Shown here: in pieces, positions 34,876-44,666 of the stretch
Layout: each line of letters opens with the position of its first letter
Numbering within the stretch: position 1 is the first letter of the stretch
From: Acidimicrobiaceae bacterium
GTDB taxonomy: Bacteria; Actinomycetota; Acidimicrobiia; Acidimicrobiales; Poriferisodalaceae
Length of the DNA: 64,000 bases
Reading direction: 5' to 3'
Assembly (NCBI GenBank): GCA_905182565.1
Contig: CAJJCB010000027.1
Coordinates: forward strand, 248,001-312,000
The notes under the pieces: generated by a model
The model's database searches: none
What the model saw: only the letters and a program-made list of their open reading frames with translations
What the model was told of the DNA's origin: nothing
Translations under genes and position numbers: made by a program

Positions 34876-37041
34876 ATGTGGATGCTTGAAAATGCTTTTC
34901 TAATACCTCTTATTCCGGCACTTTCGTTTGCTGTAATTTTGTTTTTCGGTAAACGGTTTATTGGTGCAGATCGCGTTCACGTCATCGGGATTACTGCCGT
35001 AAGTCTGATATGGGTCCTGTCACTTGTAGCTGCATTCCAATGGACCCAGCGAGTTGAACACCCTTCCCCAGACGCGATAGCCCAGATATCGGCTGATGGC
35101 CATGGTGATGATCATGCTGACGATGGTGATGATCATGCTGGGGCAGCTATGGATAGCGAATCTGGGCACGGAGGAGGCCATAGCTCTGTCCTTATCAGTC
35201 CAGTGGTTACCACTTACTCGAAATGGTGGTCCAATGGTGGCGTAGATTTTGCGGTTGGGACTCATGTCGATGGTCTTACCGTATTGCTACTGGTGGTTGT
35301 GGCTTCGATCTCGCTGCTAGTTCATATTTATTCTACTGAATATGTAAAGGGTGATCGAAGATACGTCCACTACTACGCATTTTTGAGTTTGTTTACAGCG
35401 GCGATGTTGTTTTTTGTTATGGCTCAAAATATTGTGCAACTAGTAGTTGGCTGGGAGCTAGTAGGTGTTTGTTCCTTTGGGCTGATAGGTCATTGGTGGG
35501 AAGAGAAGCCAAACACCGATGCGGCTTTAAAAGCTTTCTTAACTAACCGGGTCGGCGACATTGGTCTTCTCGTAGGAATGATTGTGCTGTGGGGCACTTT
35601 TGGAACCTTCTCTATAGATGGTATAAATGCCGCTATTTCCGCTTCGCCGGGGACTCAGCACCTCGCCTTGTTAGTGGCGGCTTGTTGCTTAATGGCAGCT
35701 GTAGCTTCAAAATCTGGTCAGTTCCCACTCCATACTTGGCTCCCGGACGCGATGGCTGGGCCAACGCCTGTATCCGCACTCATCCATGCAGCAACAATGG
35801 TTGTCGCTGGTGTGTATATGATTGCTCGGCTGTACCCAGTTTTCTACGATGGTTTTTCTATCGGCACTTCATCAATCAATTTGATGGCACTTATTGGTGG
35901 ATTTACTGCACTTATGGGCGCAGGATTGGCATTCGCTCAGTGGGATATCAAAAAAGTCCTAGCCTATTCAACCGTTTCACAACTCGGCTATATGGTGATG
36001 GCTCTTGGCGTTGGGGCCTGGACTGCAGCTATTTTCCACTTATTCACTCATGCTTTCTTTAAGGCTTGCCTTTTCTTAGGTGCAGGTTCTGTAAGTCACG
36101 CAGCTCACCACACATTCGATATGCGAAAGATGGGTGGCTTAAAGAAATTTATGCCACAGACATATTGGACGTTTGTGATAGCGACTTTGGCACTGTCTGG
36201 AATTTTCCCGTTTGCTGGATTTTGGTCCAAGGACGAGATCCTTTTAGGTGCCAAGGTTGGCCAACAAAATGGCTACCCGTTAATGCTCATTTTCGGTTGC
36301 GCTGTGGCATTTATGACTGCGGCTTACATGACCCGTGTTGTTTGGTACACCTTCCATGGTGAATATCGCGGACACGGACACCCTCATGAGTCGCCGAAAG
36401 TTATGACAGTACCGCTGTGGATTCTTGCAGGCATGGCTGTAGTGGGTGGAGCGTTTAATTTACCTGGGCCAGTATTGGAGCCCTTCGGACTTGAAGGACT
36501 AGCACACCGAGTTCAGACTTATGCAGAGCCTTCGGTCTATTTGTCGGGACTAGGGCTGTCGCATCCAGACCCTTCGTTAAGCATGGCGCTAATAGGTCTC
36601 GGGCTTGCGTTATCGGGAATAATCGTTACTTACTTATACTTCTGGCGAAAGATGGGCCCACACGGTCTAACTGAGCGGAATAAATATGCAAAAGCTGGGT
36701 ATACATTTCTAGAGAATAAGTATTACCTTGATTATCTTTACAACGACATAATCGTCGCCTCGATTAAAAAGCCAATTGCTAATGGTGCGAATTGGTTTAA
36801 TCAAAATGTGCTAGACAAAGCAGTTAATACAGCTGGTGAATCTGCACGAGATAGTGGTCGGTGGATATACAAATGGATCGACCAGGGAGCTATTGATGGA
36901 TCAGTCAATGCTGCCGCACGTGGTGCTGATGCCTCAGGCGAGGGGTTACGTACTATTCAGTCCGGAAAGGTTCAGAACTATGGGCAGTTGCTATTTGGAG
37001 CAGCTGCAGTTCTAGCCATCGTATTCGTTATCGTTATTTAG
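34876..37041 (+). CDS. nuoL2: NADH-quinone oxidoreductase subunit L with His/Asp-rich insert (second complex I)
   Basis: Antiporter-like subunit. VVGWELVGVCSFGLIGHWWE, LHTWLPDAMAGPTPVSALIHA and KKVLAYSTVSQLGYM are hallmark segments; the lateral helix and terminal anchor follow from about residue 560. At 721 residues it is about 100 longer than the first NuoL. Part of the excess is a His/Asp/Gly-rich loop at about residues 75-102 between the first two helices, built on a 7-residue tandem repeat (GDDHAxD). That loop should lie outside the membrane and could bind divalent metal. Confidence 0.96.
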   Translation: MWMLENAFLIPLIPALSFAVILFFGKRFIGADRVHVIGITAVSLIWVLSLVAAFQWTQRVEHPSPDAIAQISADGHGDDHADDGDDHAGAAMDSESGHGGGHSSVLISPVVTTYSKWWSNGGVDFAVGTHVDGLTVLLLVVVASISLLVHIYSTEYVKGDRRYVHYYAFLSLFTAAMLFFVMAQNIVQLVVGWELVGVCSFGLIGHWWEEKPNTDAALKAFLTNRVGDIGLLVGMIVLWGTFGTFSIDGINAAISASPGTQHLALLVAACCLMAAVASKSGQFPLHTWLPDAMAGPTPVSALIHAATMVVAGVYMIARLYPVFYDGFSIGTSSINLMALIGGFTALMGAGLAFAQWDIKKVLAYSTVSQLGYMVMALGVGAWTAAIFHLFTHAFFKACLFLGAGSVSHAAHHTFDMRKMGGLKKFMPQTYWTFVIATLALSGIFPFAGFWSKDEILLGAKVGQQNGYPLMLIFGCAVAFMTAAYMTRVVWYTFHGEYRGHGHPHESPKVMTVPLWILAGMAVVGGAFNLPGPVLEPFGLEGLAHRVQTYAEPSVYLSGLGLSHPDPSLSMALIGLGLALSGIIVTYLYFWRKMGPHGLTERNKYAKAGYTFLENKYYLDYLYNDIIVASIKKPIANGANWFNQNVLDKAVNTAGESARDSGRWIYKWIDQGAIDGSVNAAARGADASGEGLRTIQSGKVQNYGQLLFGAAAVLAIVFVIVI
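35102..35140 (+). repeat. 21-bp-period tandem repeat inside nuoL2
   Basis: An 18-base identical segment, ATGGTGATGATCATGCTG, occurs at 35102-35119 and again at 35123-35140, a period of 21 bases or seven codons. It keeps the frame and encodes the duplicated GDDHA unit of the His/Asp-rich loop. Confidence 0.85.
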
Positions 37042-37051
37042 GAGCAGTTCA

Positions 37052-38614
37052 GTGGAAGCGACAGGTTTTGACGCTTGGGTTCTTACCTTGGCTGTGTTCC
37101 TACCTCTTGTAGGCGCACTCATCATGATGGTAGTACCGAAGGCCTACGAGCTAGAGGTAAAACTAATTGCATTAGGGTCGTCGTTGGCGGCTCTGGCAGT
37201 TGGGATCTATATTCTTTTTCAATTTGACTACGGTTCGGCATCAGAGCTGCAGTTCGTCGTTGATAAAGGATGGATCGACATAATCAATAGTCGGTACATA
37301 ATTGGGCTAGATGGCCTTTCATTGCCGCTGCTTCTGCTGTCTTTGTTGGTTGTGCCTTTATGTCTTGTCTATAGCTGGAATCATGTGCCGTCTCCGGGTA
37401 ACACGAAGGCATTCTTTGTCCTTCTCCTGATTCTTTCCACTGGAATGAACGGTTCGTTTATCTCGCAAGACATGATCTTATTTTTTGTGTTCTTCGAAAT
37501 CGTATTGCTCCCTATGTATTTCCTCATAGGGGTGTGGGGTGGGGAAGAACGTAGATATGCCTCGCTAAAATTCTTTCTCTACACGTTATTTGGTTCAGCG
37601 TTAATGATTATTAGTTTCTTAGCTTTATTCTTTCTATCTAAAGATGCTGCTGGAAACCCACTACAAACGTTTGACATGAGACTTCTTACTGATGCGGCAG
37701 GTAGTGGAATTGTTAAAACGACGCAGGTTTGGATTTTCGCTGGGTTGTTTATTGGATTCGGGATAAAAGTTCCGATGTTCCCATTTCATACCTGGTTGCC
37801 GGATGCGCATACTCAAGCGCCTACGGTTGGGTCTGTAATTCTGGCGGCAGTTCTGCTAAAGCTAGGAACCTACGGGTTTATTCGAATAGCTATCCCTTTC
37901 CTACCTGAAGCTGCAGTCGCATGGGCTCCTTGGATTGGTTTGCTTGCCGTAATTGGAATTATTTATGGAGCCCTTGGGTGCCTTGCTCAAAAAGACATGA
38001 AGAGACTTATTGCTTTCTCGTCAGTTGCCCATATGGGTTTCGTCATGCTTGGCATAGCAACTCTCACTGATTTTGGGCTCAACGCAGCGGTATTTGGGAT
38101 GGTTGCACACGGTCTGATCACGGGTATGTTGTTCTTTGTTGCTGGTTCGATCAAAGAGCGTTATCACACTTTAGAAATCAGTCGACTTGGTGGCCTCTTG
38201 AAGTCAGCGCCACACATGGGTTGGATTTTGGGCTTTGCAACAATGGCATCGCTAGGTCTTCCCGGGCTGGCCGGTTTCTGGGGAGAATTTCCAGCGATCT
38301 TGTCGGCGTATAACCCTGGAGCAGGGTTGTCGGAAGAGCTTTTCCGAACCTATATGGTCATCGCCGCCATAGGCACTGTATTAGCAGCGGGCTATTTGTT
38401 GTGGCTGTACCAACGAACAGCATTTGGCGAACCCACTGAAGAGTTCGCTGATCATGAAATACCAGATGTTTCAAGAAACGAATGGATTGCATGGGTTCCG
38501 TTCTTGATTGGAATTGTCCTGTTCGGTGTCTGGCCTAACTTAATATTTAACCTAACCGACGGTGTCGTTAGCTCTATTACCGCCAACGTCGAAGCAGTTG
38601 TGGCTGGTCGTTGA
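37052..38614 (+). CDS. nuoM2: NADH-quinone oxidoreductase subunit M (second complex I)
   Basis: Antiporter-like subunit, 520 residues. FFVFFEIVLLPMYFLIGVWG, PFHTWLPDAHTQAPTVGS and KDMKRLIAFSSVAHMGF are conserved. Starts at GTG, after GGAGCAG. Its stop overlaps nuoN2. Confidence 0.96.
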   Translation: MEATGFDAWVLTLAVFLPLVGALIMMVVPKAYELEVKLIALGSSLAALAVGIYILFQFDYGSASELQFVVDKGWIDIINSRYIIGLDGLSLPLLLLSLLVVPLCLVYSWNHVPSPGNTKAFFVLLLILSTGMNGSFISQDMILFFVFFEIVLLPMYFLIGVWGGEERRYASLKFFLYTLFGSALMIISFLALFFLSKDAAGNPLQTFDMRLLTDAAGSGIVKTTQVWIFAGLFIGFGIKVPMFPFHTWLPDAHTQAPTVGSVILAAVLLKLGTYGFIRIAIPFLPEAAVAWAPWIGLLAVIGIIYGALGCLAQKDMKRLIAFSSVAHMGFVMLGIATLTDFGLNAAVFGMVAHGLITGMLFFVAGSIKERYHTLEISRLGGLLKSAPHMGWILGFATMASLGLPGLAGFWGEFPAILSAYNPGAGLSEELFRTYMVIAAIGTVLAAGYLLWLYQRTAFGEPTEEFADHEIPDVSRNEWIAWVPFLIGIVLFGVWPNLIFNLTDGVVSSITANVEAVVAGR

Positions 38615-40107
38615 ACATGGAAGCCCTATTGGCCTTCACCCGGCCGCCACTTGATTGGCACGCTCTCGCTCCCGAGTTAACGCTTCTTGCAGTCGGGACA
38701 ATTCTGACTTTGGTTGATATTATTTGGGATGAAAAATCTAAACAGGTCATGCCCACACTGGCGGGGGTTGGACTGTTGGCTGGATTAGTGCCAATTCTGA
38801 CCTTGGCATTAGATGGAACAGATAGAGCGATGTTCGGTGGCGCTTACATGGTTGATGATTTTGCTCTTGTAATGAAAGCGCTCTTCTTAATTGTTGGCTA
38901 CATCATTGTGCTGATGTCTGTGGACTACATTCGTGATGGCGACTATTACGAAAACGAGTATTACACTCTGATGCTTACGTCGCTTCTCGGTATGTTGATG
39001 ATGGCGAGCTCACGCGATCTTATTAGCGTTTTTGTGGCACTTGAGCTTCTTTCCATCCCTGCTTACATGATGGCTGCTTGGCGTAAAGGCGGCCGCCGCT
39101 CGAACGAAGCGGGCTTGAAGTATTACCTGATGGGTGTTTTTGCTTCGGCCATAATGCTTTATGGAATGTCATTGATCTATGGGTTAACTGGCTCTACTTC
39201 CTTTAGTAGTATTGCATCAGCAATGGCCCTAAATGATGGCGTAACTGCTATGTCAATTCTTGGCGTGTTGTTTGTGCTGATTGGCTTTGCTTTTAAAGTT
39301 TCTGCAGTCCCTTTCCACAACTGGGCCCCAGACACTTACGAGGGAGCTCCAACGCCAGTGACAGCGTTCCTTGCAGTTGCCTCAAAGGCAGCGGGCATGG
39401 TGGCACTGATTCAGCTAGTTTTCGTTGCCTTCGATAATCACGAAGTTATTCAGCCATTTTTCTGGTTGATAGCAGCCTTAACAATGACTGTCGGTAACTT
39501 AATAGCTTTGAGACAAACAAATATCGTCCGCTTGCTCGCATACTCTGGGATAGCTCAAGGCGGGTTTATGCTCGTTCCGTTTGCGGTGGCTGGGCAAGCT
39601 TCCGAACGGGCCTTACAAGCGATTGTTATCTACCTCATAATCTATGCCTTCATGAACTTAGGTGCTTTTTCGGTGGTTCTTGCGGTATCTCGAAAAACGC
39701 GTTCTGGAGAGTTGGAAAGCTTTGGAGGCTTATTCCAATACGCACCTGGTTTAGCTGTTGCAATGACAATCTTCCTTGCAGCTTTGGCTGGTATTCCTCC
39801 AGCTGGGGGATGGTTCGCAAAGTTTGGTTTGTTTAGGGCACTCTTAGATGCTGGCGGAGCTTGGGCCGCAACACTTGGCGTAGTCGTGGCCATAAATACT
39901 GTTATAGCTTTTGCTTACTACGCGCGAGTCCTCGGACAAATGTGGTTTCAACCAATCCATGAAGGAGACGAGCGTCCAATCAAACTTACTAGCGCTCTGG
40001 GCTCTGCCTTAGTAATAGCACTTGTAGCGACAATGGCATTTGGTATTTTGCCTGGACTCGTAGGCCATTTCGGAGAAGTTGCAGTTCTGTCGACACTGGG
40101 TCGCTAG
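38611..40107 (+). CDS. nuoN2: NADH-quinone oxidoreductase subunit N (second complex I)
   Basis: Antiporter-like subunit, 498 residues. FVALELLSIPAYMMAAW, KYYLMGVFASAIMLYG, PFHNWAPDTYEGAPTPVT and TNIVRLLAYSGIAQGGF are conserved. Start is TTG at 38611 overlapping the nuoM2 stop; ATG 38617 is two codons further and equally possible. It is followed after 15 bases by the methyltransferase gene with no terminator, so that gene is likely in the same transcript. Confidence 0.95.
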   Translation: MNMEALLAFTRPPLDWHALAPELTLLAVGTILTLVDIIWDEKSKQVMPTLAGVGLLAGLVPILTLALDGTDRAMFGGAYMVDDFALVMKALFLIVGYIIVLMSVDYIRDGDYYENEYYTLMLTSLLGMLMMASSRDLISVFVALELLSIPAYMMAAWRKGGRRSNEAGLKYYLMGVFASAIMLYGMSLIYGLTGSTSFSSIASAMALNDGVTAMSILGVLFVLIGFAFKVSAVPFHNWAPDTYEGAPTPVTAFLAVASKAAGMVALIQLVFVAFDNHEVIQPFFWLIAALTMTVGNLIALRQTNIVRLLAYSGIAQGGFMLVPFAVAGQASERALQAIVIYLIIYAFMNLGAFSVVLAVSRKTRSGELESFGGLFQYAPGLAVAMTIFLAALAGIPPAGGWFAKFGLFRALLDAGGAWAATLGVVVAINTVIAFAYYARVLGQMWFQPIHEGDERPIKLTSALGSALVIALVATMAFGILPGLVGHFGEVAVLSTLGR

Positions 40108-40122
40108 CGGCAAACACCTATC

Positions 40123-41139
40123 ATGGCTGAACAACTTCGTCGATTTGATGAGTTCGTTGAGGAAGCGTTGTACGGTGATGCTGGTTTCTACACTATTGGA
40201 GGGCAAAAAAGCGATTTCACTACCTCCCCTGAAACCAGCACACTTTTTGGAGACTGCGTAGCGCATTACTTAGACAATGTTTGGGAAAGTCTCGGGTGCC
40301 CTAATCCATTTGTGGTAATTGAAGGCGGGTCTGGGCCCGGACGACTTTGCAGAGACATCCTTCTTGGGAGTTTGCGATGCCGAGATGCAATCCGTTATGT
40401 GATGGTTGAACGGTCTGAACAGCAACGAAAGAAAGCGCTAGCTGAGGTCGCGAACTCATGTTTTGCTGATGTTGAAGTGTTACCTATAACTACTCTGTCT
40501 GATCTGCCGAGCGGCCCGCTAACAGGTGTTGTTCTCGCAAACGAATTACTGGACAATCTTTGTCCACGTCTTTTAGTCAAGCGAGATGAAGGATGGAACG
40601 AAATATATGTCGATGGGTCTAGAGAAATTTCCAGAGAAGCCCCGAATAATGCGAGTAAAATGGCAACTGCTCTTGTGGGGGAAGTAGCGCCTGGAGTTCG
40701 GGTGCCTCTGCAGTTAAAAGCCGCAGTATGGATCCAACGTGCTATCAACTTGTTGGATCGAGGACGTGTGCTTATTTTTGACTACGGATATAAAACCACT
40801 GCAGACTTGATAGCGCACCCACAAACAGATTGGCTGCGCACATACCAAAACCATCGTAGGTCTGGGAGTTATCTAGAGTTACCTGGCACTCGAGATATTA
40901 CTTTTGATGTGGCATTTGATCAGCTACCTAAACAAGCAGAGATCTGCACTCAGAAAGAATGGCTAGAGCTACACGGCATACAGACGATGGTGGATAATTA
41001 TCGACAGATATGGGAAAAAGAAAAAAACAAACCAGACTCTAAAACTCTCGCTGCGCTCACAATTATAAAAGAATCAGAGATGCTCTTAGACCCAAAAGGT
41101 CTTGGAGGTTTCATAGTAGCGGAGTGGCAAATTTCGTAG
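40123..41139 (+). CDS. SAM-dependent methyltransferase of the MidA/NDUFAF7 family
   Basis: Rossmann methyltransferase of the DUF185 (COG1565) family. Family landmarks in order: FTTSPETSTLFGDCVAHYLDNVW at the N-terminal end (quoted region spans about 30-52), the SAM loop EGGSGPGRLCRDIL (about 68-81), NELLDNLCPRLLV (about 141-153) and IFDYGY (about 217-222). Mitochondrial NDUFAF7 methylates an arginine of NDUFS2, the NuoD homologue, and is needed for complex I assembly. Lying 15 bases after nuoN2, it is well placed to act on NuoD of one or both complexes; that role is inference. Length 338 is close to family size. Confidence 0.85.
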   Translation: MAEQLRRFDEFVEEALYGDAGFYTIGGQKSDFTTSPETSTLFGDCVAHYLDNVWESLGCPNPFVVIEGGSGPGRLCRDILLGSLRCRDAIRYVMVERSEQQRKKALAEVANSCFADVEVLPITTLSDLPSGPLTGVVLANELLDNLCPRLLVKRDEGWNEIYVDGSREISREAPNNASKMATALVGEVAPGVRVPLQLKAAVWIQRAINLLDRGRVLIFDYGYKTTADLIAHPQTDWLRTYQNHRRSGSYLELPGTRDITFDVAFDQLPKQAEICTQKEWLELHGIQTMVDNYRQIWEKEKNKPDSKTLAALTIIKESEMLLDPKGLGGFIVAEWQIS

Positions 41140-41238
41140 AAGAAATTAAGCACCGTTCCTCTCGTAAAATGAAGCGCTAAGATTGCCGTGATCTGTAAAT
41201 AATATTGCAGCGAGCGCTATTACGTGAGGGAGACCAAG

Positions 41239-43230
41239 ATGTCCGAGCCCACTATTGAGGACTACTATGTTGAGAATCGAACGTTTCCTCCTTCACAGCA
41301 ATTTCAAGAGAACGCGTTAATCGCAGATAGATCGCTATACGAAGAAGCGGCAGCTGATCGTCTAGGTTTTTGGGCTCGACAAGCACGAGAATTAGTTACC
41401 TGGTATAAAGATTTTGACACCGTCTTAGAGTGGGATCTTCCCTTCGCTAAATGGTTTGTCGGCGGAAAACTTAATGTTTCCTATAACTGTCTTGATAGAC
41501 ACGTGGACGCTGGGCGCGGCGAAAAAGTTGCTTTTCACTGGGAAGGAGAGCCTGGGGATACGAGAACTCTCACATACAGCGACATGCTAAAAGAAGTGTC
41601 AAAATTTGCAAACGTCATGAAGTCTCTAGGTATCAAAAAAGGCGATCGGGTATGTATCTACATGCCTATGATCCCGGAGTTGGCTATAGCTATGTTGGCT
41701 TGCACCAGAATAGGAGCCGTTCACTCTATTGTTTTCGGCGGTTTTTCTGCAGATTCGTTATCAGATCGAATTAATGATGCAAGCGCGAAATTAGTTGTGA
41801 CTTCTGATGGTGGCTACAGACGAGGTGAACCCTTCGCTCTTAAAGAGACAACCGATTTAGCTCTAACTGCAACCTCAACAATAGAAAATGTTGTGGTGGT
41901 CCAACGAACTAGTCAAGACGTTTCCTGGAATTCGGAAATTGATCACTGGTACCACGACTTGATGGATGTAGCATCCTCTGATTGCGAACCAGAACAAATG
42001 GATAGTGAAGACCTTTTGTACTTGTTGTACACCTCTGGGACAACGGCTAAACCTAAGGGCATTATGCATACAACTGGTGGTTACTTAACCCAGGTTGCCT
42101 TTACTCATAAGTATATTTTTGACTTAAAACCAGATGAAGATGTCTACTGGTGTGCAGCGGACATTGGTTGGGTCACCGGACATAGCTACATCGTCTATGG
42201 ACCGTTAACTAATGGCGCGACGTCTGTTATGTACGAAGGAACTCCTGACACCCCGAGACCTGAATTTAGAAAAGGTGAAAGAGGTGATTGGCCAAAAGAC
42301 CGGTTGTGGGACATTGTCGAGCGGTACGGAGTTACACAGCTTTATACCGCACCGACCGCAATACGTACGTTTATGAAATGGGGTGCTGAAGAGCTCGAAA
42401 CGCGTGATTTGTCAACTCTGCGAGTTCTCGGCACCGTGGGAGAACCCATTAATCCTGAAGCTTGGATGTGGTACCACACTCATATCGGAGGTGAGCGTTG
42501 TCCTATTGTCGATACCTGGTGGCAGACCGAGACTGGCGGACACATGATCACCCCAATGCCTGGTGTTACCACAACCAAACCAGGGTCAGCCACTCATGCA
42601 ATTCCAGGCGTGGTAGTAGAGGTTGTTGACGATATGGGCAACAAAATTGAACGAGGTGGCGGATACCTGACAATCACCGAGCCGTGGCCAGCCATGCTCC
42701 GAGGTATTTGGGGAGACCCTGAAAGGTACAAAGAGACATACTGGAGCGAATACGAAGGGAAATATTTTGCTGGTGATGGCGTTAAAATCGATGAAGATGG
42801 GTATCTCTGGCTTCTTGGACGAGTAGATGACGTCATGAACGTCTCTGGTCATCGAATCTCGACGACAGAAATTGAATCTGCCTTAGTTGATCATCCATCA
42901 GTCGCAGAGGCAGCGGTCGTCGGTGCAACTGACGAAACAACTGGTCAAGCGATTGTCGGTTATTGTATCTTGCGCCTTGGACATGAGCCATCGGAAAAGT
43001 TGAGAGAAGAAATCCGTCAACATGTTTCCACGAAGCTTGGAGCTATTGCGCGACCGAAAGCAGTCGTGTTGGTTCCAGATTTACCTAAAACTAGATCTGG
43101 GAAGATTATGCGCCGGTTACTTCGTGACGTAGCAGAAGGAAGAGAACTAGGTGACACTACAACGCTTGCTGATTCCAATGTCGTCGATGAGATTCGAAAG
43201 AAAGCAGCAGAATCTACTCAAGATGATTGA
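41239..43230 (+). CDS. acs: Acetyl-CoA synthetase
   Basis: AMP-forming activation of acetate to acetyl-CoA in the cytosol. [20 protein letters not shown] is the phosphate-binding loop, [14 protein letters not shown] the adenine site, and [12 protein letters not shown] the hinge. The lysine K622 in [13 protein letters not shown] is the residue usually controlled by acetylation. The frame is open from GTG 41224, but ATG 41239 preceded by GAGGGAG gives 663 residues and the better spacing. Standing alone with about 100 bases upstream, it probably has its own promoter. Confidence 0.97.
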   Translation: MSEPTIEDYYVENRTFPPSQQFQENALIADRSLYEEAAADRLGFWARQARELVTWYKDFDTVLEWDLPFAKWFVGGKLNVSYNCLDRHVDAGRGEKVAFHWEGEPGDTRTLTYSDMLKEVSKFANVMKSLGIKKGDRVCIYMPMIPELAIAMLACTRIGAVHSIVFGGFSADSLSDRINDASAKLVVTSDGGYRRGEPFALKETTDLALTATSTIENVVVVQRTSQDVSWNSEIDHWYHDLMDVASSDCEPEQMDSEDLLYLLYTSGTTAKPKGIMHTTGGYLTQVAFTHKYIFDLKPDEDVYWCAADIGWVTGHSYIVYGPLTNGATSVMYEGTPDTPRPEFRKGERGDWPKDRLWDIVERYGVTQLYTAPTAIRTFMKWGAEELETRDLSTLRVLGTVGEPINPEAWMWYHTHIGGERCPIVDTWWQTETGGHMITPMPGVTTTKPGSATHAIPGVVVEVVDDMGNKIERGGGYLTITEPWPAMLRGIWGDPERYKETYWSEYEGKYFAGDGVKIDEDGYLWLLGRVDDVMNVSGHRISTTEIESALVDHPSVAEAAVVGATDETTGQAIVGYCILRLGHEPSEKLREEIRQHVSTKLGAIARPKAVVLVPDLPKTRSGKIMRRLLRDVAEGRELGDTTTLADSNVVDEIRKKAAESTQDD

Positions 43231-43258
43231 GTCAACCAGAACATGGTCAAGTACTTAG

Positions 43259-43750
43259 ATGCCTAATAAACCAAGCCATTGGTTTTGGAATGGAATCCCT
43301 AAGAAGCCAACTGAATGCGTCATAGTTGATATTGATGGTGTGCTTGCAAATGCAAGCACCCGTCAACATCATTTGGACCCTCCGTGGCGTGACTGGGACG
43401 CTTTTTTCGCTGATTGTATTGATGACAAATCGTTCGAAGAGATAGTAACGCTTATTGAGCTGCTTGATCCTAAACTCACTGTTGTTTTACTTACGTCGCG
43501 ACCTATGTGGGTGCAAAGGCCGACGTTGCAGTGGCTAGCAAAATTTGAAATTCGTTTTGACCTTTTAATTATGAGGCCTATAGGGGATTTCCAAGCCTCG
43601 CCCGAATTTAAGAAAGATGAAACTAAACGTTTATCTGCCATAGGATTTGTTCCGCGGCTAGCTATCGAAGATGATATGAGAAATGTTCGAATGTACCGAA
43701 GTATCGAAGTGCCAACTATATTTTTAGAGAGTGGATATCACCCGCACTGA
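43259..43750 (+). CDS. Small HAD-fold phosphatase-like protein
   Basis: The motif VIVDIDGVLANASTRQHHL near residue 20-38 is a HAD motif I with DxDGV. Motif II is plausible at LLTSRP (about 80), and ED (near 140) in AIEDDMRN gives motif IV. The layout is that of the 3-prime-phosphatase domain of polynucleotide kinase and related small HAD proteins, without the kinase part. At 163 residues it is a single compact domain with no cap. The substrate is unknown. It is followed three bases after its stop by the open frame of htpX. Confidence 0.7.
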   Translation: MPNKPSHWFWNGIPKKPTECVIVDIDGVLANASTRQHHLDPPWRDWDAFFADCIDDKSFEEIVTLIELLDPKLTVVLLTSRPMWVQRPTLQWLAKFEIRFDLLIMRPIGDFQASPEFKKDETKRLSAIGFVPRLAIEDDMRNVRMYRSIEVPTIFLESGYHPH

Positions 43751-43800
43751 GGTTGACCGCTTCGCTCATTAAATCCTTAAGTAATGAAAGGTTTTGGTTT

Positions 43801-44646
43801 ATGAAAAACACCTTAAAAACGACGACCTTGTTGGCTCTCATGGGTGGGCTAATAATGTTCATCGCAAGTTTTTGGGGATCGGGCGGTCTCATATTTGGGT
43901 TCTTAATAGCTATTGCTATGGTCGGCGGAAGCTATTGGATGAGCGACAAGTTGGCGATTCGATCAGCCCGGGCAGTTGAACTCGGAGAAGGAGAACTTCC
44001 GGAATATCGATCAATCATGATGGAGCTAAGCCAATTAGCTAACTTGCCAATGCCAAAGCTTTACGTAAGCCCAGATATTCAACCGAATGCATTTGCAACC
44101 GGCCGTAACCCAGCAAATGCAGCAGTTTGCGTCACAAAAGGACTTGTTGAGCATCTTTCGTGGGCCGAAATTAGGGGAGTTCTCGCGCATGAAATGGCTC
44201 ATATAAAAAATCGCGATATTTTAATTGGGTCCGTCGCTGCAGCGATAGCGATGGCGATTAGTTTCGTAGCTAATATCGCTCAATTCGCGATGATCTTTGG
44301 TGGTGGTTCACGTGATCGAAACAGAAATTTTGGGGTTGATCTACTTCTTATTATTGTTGCCCCGATAGCTGCCGCTTGCTTACAGATGGCCATAAGTCGC
44401 AGTAGAGAATTTCAGGCTGACCGTAGTGCAGCTCGGATGATCGATGATGCGGAACCTCTTGCCCAGGCATTAGAGAAGCTTGACGTAAAAACGAAGGTAA
44501 TCCCAAGTTTCGCTAACGCTAATCAAGCGCAAATGTATATAGCTAATCCGTTAGCAAGTCGTAACATGAGCTTCAAGGGAATGTTCACTACTCACCCCCC
44601 GATGGAAACCCGCATAGCCCGACTTAGGGACAACAGCTGGCGATAG
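43801..44646 (+). CDS. htpX: Zinc metalloprotease HtpX
   Basis: Membrane-embedded M48 protease for quality control of membrane proteins. The zinc motif is HEMAH (H130, E131, H134) within VLAHEMAHIKNRD, and the third ligand Glu lies in SREFQADRSAARM. Two N-terminal helices (about 8-50) and two after the zinc motif (about 140-160, 180-200) agree with the family. The frame is open to 43753, but ATG 43801 gives the conserved start MKNTLKTTTLLAL and 281 residues. Confidence 0.94.
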   Translation: MKNTLKTTTLLALMGGLIMFIASFWGSGGLIFGFLIAIAMVGGSYWMSDKLAIRSARAVELGEGELPEYRSIMMELSQLANLPMPKLYVSPDIQPNAFATGRNPANAAVCVTKGLVEHLSWAEIRGVLAHEMAHIKNRDILIGSVAAAIAMAISFVANIAQFAMIFGGGSRDRNRNFGVDLLLIIVAPIAAACLQMAISRSREFQADRSAARMIDDAEPLAQALEKLDVKTKVIPSFANANQAQMYIANPLASRNMSFKGMFTTHPPMETRIARLRDNSWR

Positions 44647-44666
44647 AGCCAAAAGTCTCTAGATTG

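Noticed and set aside
14615-40107. Two nuo sets as an assembly duplication
   Set aside because: Gene content, lengths and sequences differ throughout, and flanking genes are distinct, so they are ancient paralogous operons.
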